Both the position numbers and the translations under genes were made by a program. From Zygaena filipendulae (lineage: Eukaryota > Arthropoda > Insecta > Lepidoptera > Zygaenidae), in NCBI GenBank assembly GCA_907165275.2, contig OU015664.1, positions 11,122,001 to 11,186,000 of the forward strand: a stretch of 64,000 nt of DNA, written 5' to 3'. Of the stretch, positions 10,201-19,828 are shown in pieces (position 1 is the first letter of the stretch; every line of letters begins with the position of its first letter). The notes beneath the pieces are model-generated. The model was not told the origin of the DNA and did no database searches. It worked only from the letters and a program-made list of their open reading frames with translations.

Positions 10201-12485
10201 TGCATGTATCATTCTTAATATTGTAAATGCGAATGTGAGTTTGTCTGTTATGCTTTCACGCTTTAACTACTGAAAAATTTTTGTACTTTTTTCTGAGTAA
10301 ATAAATAATTAAAAAAAAAAAAAACCGATCATCTGCAATATTATACCCGCGGGAATAACCGTGACTACAATAAAATGACTAGATAATATTATAGTATAAT
10401 AATTTTCCTTATAAATAAAATTATCTTCAAAGTACTCGACTCTTTAGTAACTATTTTTATCGAATGCATATAGATAAAGTTAAACTTTGACCTTCAGAAT
10501 CACTCCACGACCTGTAGGTACTTGAAACAAATGTGATAGGGGACAGCTACAGGCACCTACCTGTTTTAAAAATATCAAGCCTTGCGATGCGTAAGTCGAC
10601 ATTAAACAACCCTTAGCCGAAATAGTAATAACTAAGTAAGCCAATCCTAAATACAAATGTAAGTTTATTTGTTCATTTACTTTCTTTACTCTTTAATATA
10701 ATTGCTAATGTGTAGGTTTAGTTAGTTAGCATTTATACGGCCGCACTCAGAGTCGACTTTAATGATTACTTAGTTAAGTATAGATTTTTAAAACAAAACT
10801 GCCGCAATCAGAGACGTTCAGTAAATTAATGTTAATTGGCATTTAATGAGATGTAACTTAATTAGTTAAATGCCAACTAACACTAATTTATTAAACTTGT
10901 CTGATTGCGGCAGTTTTGTTTTAAATGTCTATACTTAACTAAGTAATCATTAAAGTCGACTCTGAGTGCGGCGGATAGTAACATAATGTTAGTCCCTAAT
11001 GGCCTAATTATGATCAATTGAAGTTTGTTTGAAATCGTTGTCATGTGCTGTGGAATTTTGGTGAATAAATGAAATAAATAAATTTGTTTGTTACGCTTTC
11101 ACGCCTTGACTACTCAATGTTTCATCATGAAATGGGTTTGTCAACCAAATTTTAGTTTTAGTCCGTCTTGTAGATTAATAAAAAATATTGGACACGTATT
11201 TTTTTTTTTTACATAATTTAAAAATAACGGAGATACATTAAGTCAACATGTCGCCACTAAACGTTTTATCTTAGTATTTTTTCAATAATTTGTAAAAGCA
11301 AAAAATACGTGTCTATTGTTTATTTATTTTCTAACTGACGGACTAATTAGAATGGGCATGTTGACCAATTTTTTTTTTGGTTCGTCTTGTAGATTAATAA
11401 AAAATATTGGACACCAATTTTTTATTTTTTTACGTACCTAATCAAAAAATAACGGCGATACATTGATTTGAAATTTCGTATGACGTCACTTGACAGTTTG
11501 CATGGCGGCTAAACTTTAATGCACTTTATCTCCGTATATTTTCATTTATTTGAAAAGGCAAAAAATACGTATCTATTGTTTTTTTATTTCTAACGTCAGT
11601 TAGAAATACAATTTTGATTTTCAAAAGTCTTCAACATCCCTATTGTGGATGTACACGTTGTGAGGGGTAGAGGGGGTACATTTTATCCTCGAAATTGACG
11701 TGGGGAGCAGCTAGTTAACCTATAAAATGTATTTGTAGCGTTCGCAGCGTCAAAGCTGAAGACCGGCGTTTACTGGACGGGAACTGACAACACCGCGGAG
11801 CTTCCGTTCGGCGAGTTGGACTCCGACGGGTGCAAATATGCCGCGTGTCCGACGGTCGCGAACCAACGGCAGGAGTTCGACTACAGCCTGAATGTCGGAA
11901 GGCTTCTGCCCTCGGTAAGTTCGGAAGTGGTCATCCATGCTAATATGTGGGCGTCCAAGCAAAGACTAGATTCGGTATCTAGAATAGGCGATTAGTAGAC
12001 AATATTTATTCAGAAAAAGACAACACAGCACATAAAACATTTGGTACATCTTAACTACTATAAAATAATTACAAATTATCATAAAAACGTACCAATATAC
12101 ATATAGAATGTGCTCTGGTGTGATGCTGAAAAGGACACTGTCTCAGCATAATGCCGAGGTAGAAGACCTCAGCGCGTACGTAGTGATTGAAAAAATATTC
12201 AAAAACTAGCACCATTTTTTTTACAGACATTTGAAGTTGAAATTAATTAATTAATTATTAGGTACAAGGTAGTAAGGGTTGGCACTAACAGTGTTTTGTA
12301 ATGTCAACCAGTGACGTCACGGCAAATACTTCGGACGAATCCAAATTGTTAAAAACTTTTGTTTTAAACTTGCTAAATAAATGTGATGCTTTCTTCAGGG
12401 AACATACCACATCAGATGGAAGCTGTGGGACGAGGATAACTCCAACAACCTGTGCTGTTACGAAACCAGCATCAAATTGAGATAA
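7273..12485 (+). CDS. NPC2-like secreted lipid-binding protein (ML domain), gene 1
   Basis: Exons 7273-7363, 9740-9850, 11739-11914 and 12399-12485 join in phase (1, 1, 0) to a 154-residue protein. Residues 1-20 are a signal peptide (MTCSLLSVLALIAVLGVALA). The remainder is an MD-2-related lipid-recognition domain of normal family length. The cysteines match the NPC2 disulfides: C28 with C145 or C146, C45-C51, and C99-C104. The motifs FDFTP (63-67), PFGELDSDGCKY (90-101) and a final beta strand YHIRWKLWD before the CC pair are typical. NPC2 proteins bind sterols or other hydrophobic ligands in a beta-sandwich; insect paralogues act in sterol traffic, immunity and chemosensory carriage. Here the protein is predicted to be secreted. 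An ATTAAA signal lies at 12592. A tandem acceptor at exon 3 may give a 151-residue form. A paralogue follows at 13774. Family certain, ligand unknown. Confidence 0.93.
7511..7640 (+). mobile_element. Helitron-like fragment in NPC2-1 intron 1
   Basis: Starts CTGCTAATATTATAATGCGAAAGCGAG, then has the GTTTGTTTGTTACGCTTTC block and CCGATCATCATGAAATTTTG. The 3' half with the hairpin is missing. Confidence 0.6.
7716..7800 (+). mobile_element. tRNA-like SINE head (type 3)
   Basis: An A-box-like GTTAGCGAGTGTGGCTGC is followed 25 bases later by a good B box, GGGTTCGAGCCC. No tRNA fold with a CCA-compatible acceptor stem is evident, so this is a tRNA-derived SINE 5' end rather than a tRNA gene. Confidence 0.4.
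7828..9084 (-). mobile_element. 5'-truncated LINE (jockey/CR1-like) with 3' UTR and (ATTCT)n tail
   Basis: On the minus strand a reverse-transcriptase C-terminal reading frame (9084-8294) is followed by about 460 bases of 3' UTR, ending at 7828-7850 in repeated TTCTA units. It lies antisense in intron 1 of NPC2-1. The 5' break at about 9085-9090 coincides with the start of a worn MITE. Confidence 0.85.
8294..9084 (-). pseudogene. C-terminal part of a non-LTR retrotransposon reverse transcriptase
   Basis: About 263 residues are open without a stop, reading DLNRIAIWSADNSLVVNASKSKF at the upstream edge, just past the catalytic region. It shows the thumb and post-thumb signature of jockey-superfamily reverse transcriptases: KARNLGLVMDEELNFESHV, YRLKVLYHIRNYL, LVLSKFNYMDVVYG and RVQNACARF. 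The finger, palm (YADD) and endonuclease regions are missing, so it cannot be active. There are no frameshifts in the remaining part, so it is a recent dead-on-arrival insertion. The stop TAA is at 8294-8296 on the complement. Confidence 0.88.
9090..9580 (+). mobile_element. MITE family A, worn copy split by another element
   Basis: Left part 9090-9212 has GAAATATTGGACAGATATTT and AAAAATAACAGCGATACATC. Right part 9453-9580 has CGTCCCGAGCG, CATAAACTTTGTTGCGC and ACCTGACGG. The same order in intact copies is continuous, so the 240 bases between are a later insertion. Confidence 0.6.
9213..9452. mobile_element. 240-bp terminal-inverted-repeat element nested in the MITE
   Basis: It begins GCGGAGCTAGGATGCGCA and ends with its exact reverse complement TGCGCATCCTAGCTCCGC. 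The perfect inverted repeat extends 26 bases, through AACACGATA. It has no coding capacity. The host duplication is unclear (CA and AG flank it). This is the only copy in the window. Confidence 0.8.
9872..10140 (+). mobile_element. tRNA-derived SINE type 1, copy with internal deletion
   Basis: It starts at the A box GATAGCTCAGTGGTTGGTGCG and matches the full copy at 42989. It lacks the B box and part of the head, and ends with ATAAAAAAAATG. It begins 22 bases after the exon 2 donor of NPC2-1 (9851). Confidence 0.8.
10213..10370 (+). mobile_element. Helitron-like fragment interrupted by a short A-tailed insert
   Basis: The block AATATTGTAAATGCGAATG...CTTTAACTACTGAA is separated from its usual continuation CCGATCATC by about 50 bases ending in a 14-base A run (10310-10323). 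The insert is probably a very short retroposed sequence. Confidence 0.5.
10738..10974. mobile_element. 237-bp long-hairpin element (CGGCCGCACTCAG family), complete
   Basis: Almost the whole element is two inverted arms of about 113 bases around a short loop near 10855. The left arm starts CGGCCGCACTCAGAGTCGAC and the right ends GTCGACTCTGAGTGCGGCGG. It is flanked by ATA on both sides (10735-10737 and 10975-10977). A second complete copy of exactly the same length is at 28236. Confidence 0.88.
11080..11641 (+). mobile_element. Two MITE family A copies in tandem, behind a Helitron-like fragment
   Basis: 11080-11134 is a Helitron-like piece (TTGTTTGTTACGCTTTCACGCC). 11135-11351 and 11353-11641 are two family A copies in the same direction. 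Each starts with TTGTCAACC/TGTTGACCA, then TTAGTCCGTCTTGTAGATTA or the variant, and each runs through AATATTGGACAC to the GACGGACTAATTAG or CAACATCCC end. The second copy is complete, the first lacks its final repeat. They lie about 100 bases upstream of NPC2-1 exon 3. Confidence 0.75.
12000..12398. other. NPC2-1 intron 3, one possible LINE tail
   Basis: 12003-12200 begins AATATTTATTCAGAAAAAGACAACACAGC and looks like the reversed 3' end of a retroelement, but no second copy is present in the window to prove it. The intron ends with a normal acceptor TTTCTTCAG at 12390-12398. Confidence 0.3.
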
Positions 12486-12705
12486 TAGTTACGAAATCAG
12501 CACTGCAGTGGAGTGATAGTATTGAACCGATCCAAGAATATTAATTGAATAACAAAAACACTACTATGTGTAGCCATCATATCAGGTTTTAATTAAATAT
12601 ACAAAATGCAATTTTAATAGTGTTTTTTTTTTCCTTTTAAACCTTAAAACACATTGTCATTGGCTAATTATAAATAGACGCCGTTATTAAAGAAGAAGAA
12701 GAAGA

Positions 12706-13097
12706 AAGTCCTTCGCCGTGTCTGTGTGTCTGTCTGTCTGTCTGTCCGAGATAAACTTAAAAACTCCTGAACGGATTTTCATGCGGTTTTCGCTAATATG
12801 TAAGAGAAAGGTGTATAACGCAATTTATATCTATAGTTTATCCTGGAATTCACGCGGGAACTTCCAAATTACCGCGGGTGGAACCGCGGGGGATAGCTAG
12901 TAATATTATAAAGAAGTAAAGTTAAGTTTGTGAGGTTGTAGGGGCTCTCTGGATCTACTGAACCAATTTTGAAGATTGTTGTACCAAGAAATACATAGAA
13001 AGTCACGTTATTTGTGAGTGTCATAAAGGCTTTATTTTATCCCGGAATTCCTGCGGGAACTCTGAAACTACCGCGGGCGAGACCGCGGGGAACAGCT
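12706..13097 (+). mobile_element. Two Helitron-like elements head to tail
   Basis: The first copy (12706-12900) carries TGTCTGTCTGTCTGTCTG and ends ACCGCGGGGGATAGCTAG. The second starts at once with TAATATTATAAAGAAGTAAA and ends near 13097 in GAGACCGCGGGGAACAGCT. A (GAA)n run precedes the first. They lie between the two NPC2-like genes. Confidence 0.7.
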
Positions 13098-13327
13098 CCT
13101 CCACTCCATAGTAGCAAATATGGGGGAACTCCATAGTAGCAAATTAAAAGCAAATCAAATATCGTTACTTTATTGCACACACAGTAGAAGACACAATATT
13201 TACTTCTTATAACATCAGCTAATTAGCAGTGAAAGTCCCGTCAAAATCGGTCCAACCGTTTCGGAGATTCACCCGCGTGAGTCCCCGCGGAATTCCCGCG
13301 AGAACTCCAAACTCCTTTTATTCTTGT

Positions 13328-13512
13328 AAATCTGTCGCCAAGCACATAACGGTGTGTTCCGGCAGCCCCACTCGAAAGCCAGTTCTCATCCCCTTTCCAG
13401 GTCGGCAACGCACCTACATGCCTTCTGGTGTTGCAGATTTCTATGGGCAGCGGTAATCACTTACCATCAAATGTACCACTTGCCGGTTTGCCCCCTATGA
13501 TATAAAAAAAAT
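13328..13512 (+). mobile_element. SINE type 1, 5'-truncated
   Basis: Matches the last 185 bases of the SINE at 42989 (TCTGTCGCCAAGCAC... CTTACCATCA...TTTGCCCCCTATGATATAAAAAAAA). The tRNA-like head is missing. Confidence 0.8.
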
Positions 13513-13773
13513 CTTGCCCTCCTTACAATAACAAACACAACAACAAAAACTAACGAATTTGGTCCAGCCGTTCACGCGTGATGCCGTGACCAAGGGAAAT
13601 AGGGATTCATTTTTATATACATAGATTACTGTTAAACACAACATCGTGCCGTGTATTTATAGTTATCAATTGAAGGAAAGATCACAAATGTCAACACATT
13701 ACCCCATTACGTATCGAGCCAGCAGCGTTATCGGAACGGTTCCAGCGATAGTTGGAGCGACCGCTGCGCGAGG

Positions 13774-14133
13774 ATGTTGTCCCGTCTGCTGTTTGTGGTC
13801 GCACTCAGTGCGCTGTGCGCTGAGTCGGACGCTCTGCTCAGGAAGACGTGCCACGATGGTAAGATATTATATTGTAGTCTATACTATTACTAACTAACGG
13901 TTTCACTTGCGTCAATTTCGGAGTTCCCGCGGAAATTCCGGGATAAAAAGTACCCTATGTGTTAATCTGATGTATAAGTTTCATTTAAATCCATTCAGTA
14001 GTTTTTTGCGTGAAAGAGTAACAAACATCCATGCATCCATACATTCTTACAAACTTTCGCGTTTATAATACCCGACCCGACCGGGTGGACTTTGTGTGAC
14101 GAACAGAGGGTTCCATTTTCCAGTCTAAGCGTA

Positions 14134-14199
<66 letters not shown>

Positions 14200-16693
14200 T
14201 AATATATATTTAAAAATATGTGTAGTATATACCACGTTTGCTTGGTTTCCACGACACAGTACGACTAGTACTTAATAATCCGTAAATAATACAGAAGACT
14301 CACTCTTTTGATAGTCATAATAACATAATGCTTGGTCACTATCGCTATCATTGGAAAACCGGTGTAAGTCTTTTTAAAGGTTCAATTGATTACTATTTTC
14401 AATATTTGGGATACTTTTCATCTAACTACGATATTTTTCTTCCATCCTGTATAAAGACAACTGTAAGTAGATAATAATAATAATAATAATAATAATCCAC
14501 ATCACAACACACAGATCTACTTGATCCCACAGTAAGCTATTATTAGCTTGTGTCGTGGAAACCAAGCAAACGTGGTATATACTACATAGAATTACTTATA
14601 TATTATACTATAGATATATAAACACCCCCAGACTGAAAAATGGAACCCTGTGTTCATCACACAAAGTCCACCCCCACCGGGAATCGAACCCGGAACCCCT
14701 TGATTAGCGGGCAGGCATGGTGACCATTGCGCCAATCGGGTCGTTCATCATCATTCGGGTAGATCATCCACAACTATAGATACGCCACCAGTTGCCACCG
14801 CCGACTAAAGAATAGCCATTAGTTAAAGCTCTTACGGCTGCACTCAGAGTCGTTTTAATGATTGTGATGATGAGTGCGGCCGTTATAGAATAAATACGTA
14901 GCTGAAGAGGCTTCCAGTATTTCTTTTTATCGCTCTTATATTTTTTTTTTTTGTAGTTTTACCGGGTTGCAGGATACACTCTGCCAGTGTCGATCCTTGT
15001 ACGGGCAATCCGAGGCACTGCAGGATCAAGAGGACGGAGGATCACAGACTGCATGTAGACTTCACACCGCGTGAGTAAACTATTACTAGGTACGAACCAT
15101 AAGAAAATATCCCGACAAGGCATGGTTCCGGGGTTTAAAAACCAAAGTTATATTTAGTCCATTGGCTAGGAAATAAAAATTATAATAGACACGTACCTAC
15201 CTTGCTTTTTCAAACTAGGCAATGAAAATATACTAAGATAAAACGCATAAAAGTTTAGGAATCGAGGGTTGAGTACCCTTGACAACGTGTTACGTTCAAA
15301 ATTTCATGATGATGGGATAACTTAGGCGTGAAAGATAACAGACAAACAAACAAACGGTTTCTTTAATATTATCTTATGTTATTGTGGACATGTGGATTGT
15401 GTCTAGGTATGTCTGTGGCTTCGCAGATTTCGATGCGGATAACCTGACGCTAACCATGGAACATCTGCGGCAGAATCAGTCAAGGGCAGAAATGGACGCA
15501 TGCCGCTCCGCCACCTGCCCCATGGCAGCCAGAGAGCGGCAGTCCCTCGATCTTAAATTTAACTTCAACAACGATATTCCTACCGTACGTAATGATATTT
15601 TTAAATCTCAAATATTTATTCTACGTAATGTAATTTATGTAGTGAATTTGTTTGGGAACTGTGGGAATAAATTTTTTTACGGTTGTTTCTGTTAAAAACT
15701 TAGGTTTTTAGTATTATTACCTGGCAGCCCATCGACACTGCCAAGAAGCAAAAGTTACTATGGATCAATAACTTCTTTACCAACTTTGGAATACCTAACC
15801 AAATCCCACACACACACACACAAAATGCTGTCAAGCAGTTATGGAACCGCTTGGGCGCCGTCCCGTTGCGCGCCGGTTCTAAATTCGAATCGCAGATACT
15901 CGATTTTTTTTATAAAATTCACTTCTGGTAGGTCACTGATGGCAGGTACTTGTTCACACACACACGTGGAAGTAGTATTTTTACTAACGTCCAGCAACAC
16001 CAGCTGCCTATTTAGCGAAATACAGAGACATGACACTTACAACGTCATGTCTCTGGCGAAATAAGAGTTCGCAACTTATTGACGTACTTATTTTCCTATA
16101 CAACGTGTTAATGAATTAACTGAAAACTAAAAAGTAGTTTGTTCAGAATCGACTAGCAAATCGATCGCACTATGTTTTAAGATATTTATTTTTTCATTTT
16201 TACTACAATATTATAATACAATATTTGGCGCGTACGCCGCTCGCAGCAAAAAATTCGAACCGGTAGGCGCGGGCTTAGCGCTTGGAATTTCGTAGATATC
16301 TAGGTTACCTCCAAATTAATGTGGAATAACTTTTAAATTATAAATTTTTTCGACATAAAATATATTTTAATCATATTATTGTTTATTTTTTTGAATGGGG
16401 TGTATAAGGTTTTAAGTTAATTCATTATACACGTTTAGTATACACGTTGATAACGACCACTTTCTCAGAATTATGGTAGAATTTCTTCGCAGAGAATGCA
16501 CGTACATGTATACCTACAATCTACATATTACGTACATGATCATTAAAAATCGATTTTTTTAAATATTAGGTTTTTTACTTGTAATCTTTCTCACTTTCAG
16601 AGTAAATACTATCTAAAAGTGAAGATCTTCGATCCAAGGGATGAAGCAAAAGCGTGCTGCTTCACCTTCAAAGTGAGCTACGTGAATCCATGA
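13774..16693 (+). CDS. NPC2-like secreted lipid-binding protein (ML domain), gene 2
   Basis: Exons 13774-13858, 14957-15070, 15427-15584 and 16601-16693 join (phases 1, 1, 0, identical to gene 1) to 149 residues. Residues 1-20 or so are a signal peptide (MLSRLLFVVALSALCAESDA). The ML-domain cysteines are kept: C26 with C138 or C139, C43-C50, and C92-C97. Also kept are VDFTP at 62-66, the CRSATCP loop and the final KACCFTFKVSYV strand. It lies 1.3 kb downstream of gene 1 on the same strand, so the pair arose by tandem duplication. Apart from the framework the two are strongly diverged: gene 2 lacks the PFGELDSDGCKY motif and is rich in Arg and Asp. This suggests a different ligand, though that is inference. 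No clear AATAAA follows; an ATTAAA occurs near 16811. Confidence 0.92.
13893..14070 (-). mobile_element. Helitron-like element, NPC2-2 intron 1
   Basis: From CTAACGGTTTCACTTGCG (worn CTAG end) to CGCGTTTATAATA. It starts 34 bases after the exon 1 donor and contains the AGAGTAACAAACATCC block shared with 54946 and 17883. Confidence 0.6.
14071..14743. mobile_element. Inverted pair of type 2 tRNA-derived SINEs around a (TA)n run
   Basis: The left arm (14071-14265) reads GGGTGGACTTTGTGTGACGA...TACCACGTTTGCTTGG. The right arm (14494-14743) is its reverse complement with a full tRNA-like head, B box GGTTCGATTCCC on the minus strand. Between them lie (TA)n at 14137-14195, (ATA)n near 14471 and about 200 unique bases. 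A third, intact copy is at 40689. The pair lies in intron 1 of NPC2-2 and could fold into a hairpin of more than 100 bp. Confidence 0.75.
14835..14882. mobile_element. 48-bp internal-deletion derivative of the long-hairpin element
   Basis: CGGCTGCACTCAGAGTCG...TGATGAGTGCGGCCG is flanked by TTA on both sides (14832-14834 and 14883-14885). Only the two outermost 20 bases of the 237-bp element at 10738 remain. Confidence 0.7.
15138..15275 (-). mobile_element. MITE family A, partial worn copy
   Basis: In reverse orientation it shows TTTAGTCCATTGGCTAGG, AATAGACACGTA, GCTTTTTCAAA and AAACGCATAAAAGTTTAGG. The other half is missing. It is in NPC2-2 intron 2. Confidence 0.55.
15585..16600. other. NPC2-2 intron 3
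   Basis: AT-rich. 15820-15900 contains a GC-richer GGCGCCGTCCCGTTGCGCG patch that may be a worn SINE. A small hairpin has stems CAGAGACATGAC (16023-16034) and GTCATGTCTCTG (16043-16054). The acceptor CTTTCTCACTTTCAG ends at 16600. No other exon seen. Confidence 0.4.
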
Positions 16694-17716
16694 TGAATTT
16701 GCACTGGTGTATTTAGTTTGTAATGTTTTATAATCACAACTTTATATTATAATGTTATGTCGTAGTTTTTTCCACTTGTAATCGATGTAAAATTAATAAG
16801 ATTGAGGAAATTAAAATATATTTTATCTACTCGACAATTTTTGGAAATGGTTCTTAAAATTATGGCTGATATACAAAAAAACATACCCACCGGGATACCG
16901 CAGCTTTTTATGAGAAAAATAATTTTTAAAATCGATTCAGTAGTTTTTGAGTTTATCCATAAAAACAAACATACAAAAAAATCAAATCTTTTTATAATAT
17001 CAGTCATGCACCGGTTAGTGACGTCACGCGTTACAACTGAATGTATCGCCATTATTTTTTGATTATTTACAAAAAAGAAAAAATACGTGTCCAATATTTT
17101 TTATTAATCTACAAGACGGACTAAAAGAAAATTTAGTCAATTGGCCCACTCATTGGCCCATTCAATCTATAGTGAATGAAATAACTTTAAAAACACAACT
17201 GTACAACAGAATATGAGTGTACAAACAGTTAGGAGATACATTTTATCCAATACAAAACCGGGGTCAACGTATGATAACGATCGGGTTGGCATAGTTCAGC
17301 GAACATGAAGGTTGTAACCAAAGACATTATAAGAGAATAGACGAACAATACAAACTTTTACTATGCAATCCACGTCGACTAATTTTTGCGGGGGGAATGA
17401 TCAAAATAAAAACCAATCACATTGCATCGATGCAATCAAACACCAGTCACAACAAAGTACTTTCAAATAGCCATACACATCGTTTTCCGTCAAGTGGTAT
17501 CCATAGACAATAGTCTCTACCAGCCAACGGCGTTTTGTTAGCATGAGATCATTTGACCGCTGCGTGGTTCAAGGGAAAAGCTTAGCGGCCGAGCGTATTG
17601 TCAATCTATTCTCTTTCAATATCTTTGGTTGTAACTTTAGCAACGAGATAGATGTATGTAATTATATTGAAAAGAATAAACGATAGTTAAACCTAGTAAT
17701 GTTGTAAATGTGAAAA
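16694..17716. other. 3' flank of NPC2-2 with a partial MITE family A
   Basis: 17018-17160 is a reverse family A fragment (GTTAGTGACGTCACGCG...CTACAAGACGGACTAAAAG). The rest shows no repeat I could match and no convincing coding frame. Confidence 0.5.
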
Positions 17717-18060
17717 TCCTTACTATTGAAAAGCGAACGTGAGTTTGTTTGTTGCGCTTTCACGCCTTAACGGCTCAACTGATCATCATGTGCATATGTA
17801 CCTACACGTTGTCAGGGGTACAAAGAGCACTTTTATCCCGGAATTCCGAACTCTGAAATAAAAGCGGGTGAAACCGCGGGGTCCTTACTGATATTATGAA
17901 CGCGAAAGTTAGAATGTATGGATGTTTGTTACTCTTTTACGCAAAAACTACTTAGATCTGAGTGGATTTTAATGAAACTTTGCACATAGGGTACTTTTTA
18001 TGCCGGAATTCCCTCGGGAACTCTGATATTAACGCGGGTTAATCCGCGGACAAAAGTTAG
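17717..18060 (+). mobile_element. Two Helitron-like elements head to tail
   Basis: The first, 17717-17882, runs from TCCTTACTATTG... to GTGAAACCGCGGGG. The second, 17883-18060, starts TCCTTACTGATATTATGAACG and ends in the worn hairpin GGTTAATCCGCGGACAAAAGTTAG. Confidence 0.65.
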
Positions 18061-18356
18061 TTGTGAAAAATTACTACATACAAATTGTGTTTACGAATTT
18101 ATAATTGAGTAGATAGGTAGGTATGTACCTAATATTATGTATTTACTATTTATAGTTAGGTTTAGAATCTAAACCTTTAGATACCTGTTTGAAAGAGAAA
18201 TGTGAAAGCCCTAAGCAATGCGGCTGGATTGCTGGACGCAGGGCAGCGAAGGTCGTTTACCCCGGAGCCCGCATTCCACAAAATGGCCGCGCACCCGCCG
18301 CGCCCTGCGCGGACGCAACCGTGGCATGAGATCTTAGTCCTAAATCCTAAAAACAT

Positions 18357-18540
18357 TAGCGGTTCCCCGCAGTTTTACCCGCGGTAATTTCGGAGTTCCC
18401 GCGTGAATTCCGGGTTACAATATCGCTTGTGTTACTCAGGGATAATGTAGCACTCTAATGGTGAAAGGATTTCTGAAATCGATTCAGTAGTTTCAAACAA
18501 ATCAGAAATCAAATCTTTCCTCTTTATAATATTAGTATCT
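18357..18540 (-). mobile_element. Helitron-like element
   Basis: Closest to the copy at 403: both contain AATGTAGCAATCTAATGGTGAAAG-type blocks and a CAAATCTTTCCTCTTTATAAT end. The adjoining 18200-18330 is a local GC-rich patch without a recognisable gene. Confidence 0.6.
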
Positions 18541-18556
18541 ATAGAAAAACACAAAA

Positions 18557-18895
18557 CGCAACGGGCATGTTGACTAATTTTTATTTTTTAGTCCGTCTTG
18601 TACATTATTAAAAAATTTTGGACACGTATTCTTTGTTTTTTTTTTACGTAATCAAAAAATAACGGCGATATATTGAGTTGAAATTTCGCGCGACGTCACT
18701 ATTCAGACAGTTTGTATGGCGGTTTTAGCGGTTAGTGACGTCATGACCCCCTCACCCTCAACTTTAATGCGCTTTATCTCTGTATATTTTAATTTATTAG
18801 AAAAAGCAAAAAATACATGTCTATTGTTTTTTTTTATTTTCTAACTGACGGACTAATTAGAATTTTGATTTTCAAAAGTAGTCCACATCCCTATT
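18557..18895 (+). mobile_element. MITE family A, near-complete reference copy
   Basis: The ends are GGGCATGTTGACTAATTTTT and, inverted, GGGATGTGGACTACTTTTG. Both lead to TAGTCCGTC 15-30 bases further in. Interior landmarks in order are TTTTGGACACGTATTC, AAAAAATAACGGCGATATATTGAG, two GACGTCA sites, ACTTTAATGCGCTTTATCTC and GCAAAAAATACATGTC. It does not code. Confidence 0.85.
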
Positions 18896-19242
18896 ACTTC
18901 TATGAAACAAGTAGATATGAAAATATATTTTTCTTTAACTTAACACTGATAACACGAGATAATAATAGGAAATTGCTGGCTTGTAAACACGACGGTAATG
19001 GAACTTGTAGTAGGCAATATTTTCCTTCAGTACTCATAGGCTCTAAAAGGAGAAGGACTCTTCTGCAGAATAGAAGGAAAATACTACTTTCAGTAAACAG
19101 GCGGTGAGCTAGTTGTTAGCTAATGAATGAACTTTGATCAATGGAAATTTTCCACTCGGTACCTAAGTGAAGATTATGCTATTACCAAAGAATAAAGATT
19201 ATATAAAGAAACGACACTCTCCCGTCTCCGCCTCCCACCAAT

Positions 19243-19567
19243 AGGGATGTGGACTACTTTTGAAAATCAAAATTCTAATTAGTCCGTCAGTTAGAAAATA
19301 AAAAAACAATAGACACATATTTTTGCTTTTTTTCAAATAATTTAAAATATACAGAGATAAAGCGCATTAAAGTTTAGGGTGAGGGGGTCGTGACGTCACT
19401 AACCGATAAAACCGCCATACAAACTGTCCGAATAGTGACGTCACCCGAAATTTCAACTCAATATATCGCCGTTATTTTTTGATTAAGTAAAAAAGAAAAA
19501 GTACGTGTCTAATATTTTTTAATAATCTACAAGACGGACTAAAAAATAAAAATTAGTCCACATGCCC
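19243..19567 (-). mobile_element. MITE family A, near-complete copy in opposite orientation
   Basis: Reverse complement of the copy at 18557 with all landmarks kept, including both TGACGTCA-like sites and both TAGTCCGTC ends. The two copies are 350 bases apart and face each other. Confidence 0.85.
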
Positions 19568-19828
19568 ATTCCATGCCGCCTCATACCCGCGCAAGTTTCT
19601 TTGAAATTCCATGGAAAGTGTGACACGTCATGTAGAATCTACATGTGAAAAATTTTCACTGCCAGCTGACAGTTACTTTCAGCACGCTGACAACTTTACG
19701 ATGCGCACACACGCACAACACGTGTAGGTACGTACAAGCCGGCCGTCTTTACTTGTGGGATACTACTTGAATCAGTTCATTTTGATGAACCTGGCTACTA
19801 TTACTGTGATGAGATAATTATTAGGTAC

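Noticed and set aside
12716..12745. (TGTC)n run as an independent microsatellite
   Set aside because: It is the normal internal tract of the Helitron-like family, seen in several other copies.
16747..17094. 115-codon minus-strand frame and its plus-strand shadow
   Set aside because: AT-rich low-complexity translation, partly inside a MITE family A fragment.
18202..18387. GC-rich 61-codon frame that looked like an exon
   Set aside because: It has no clear acceptor and donor in frame, ends inside a Helitron-like element and shows no domain.
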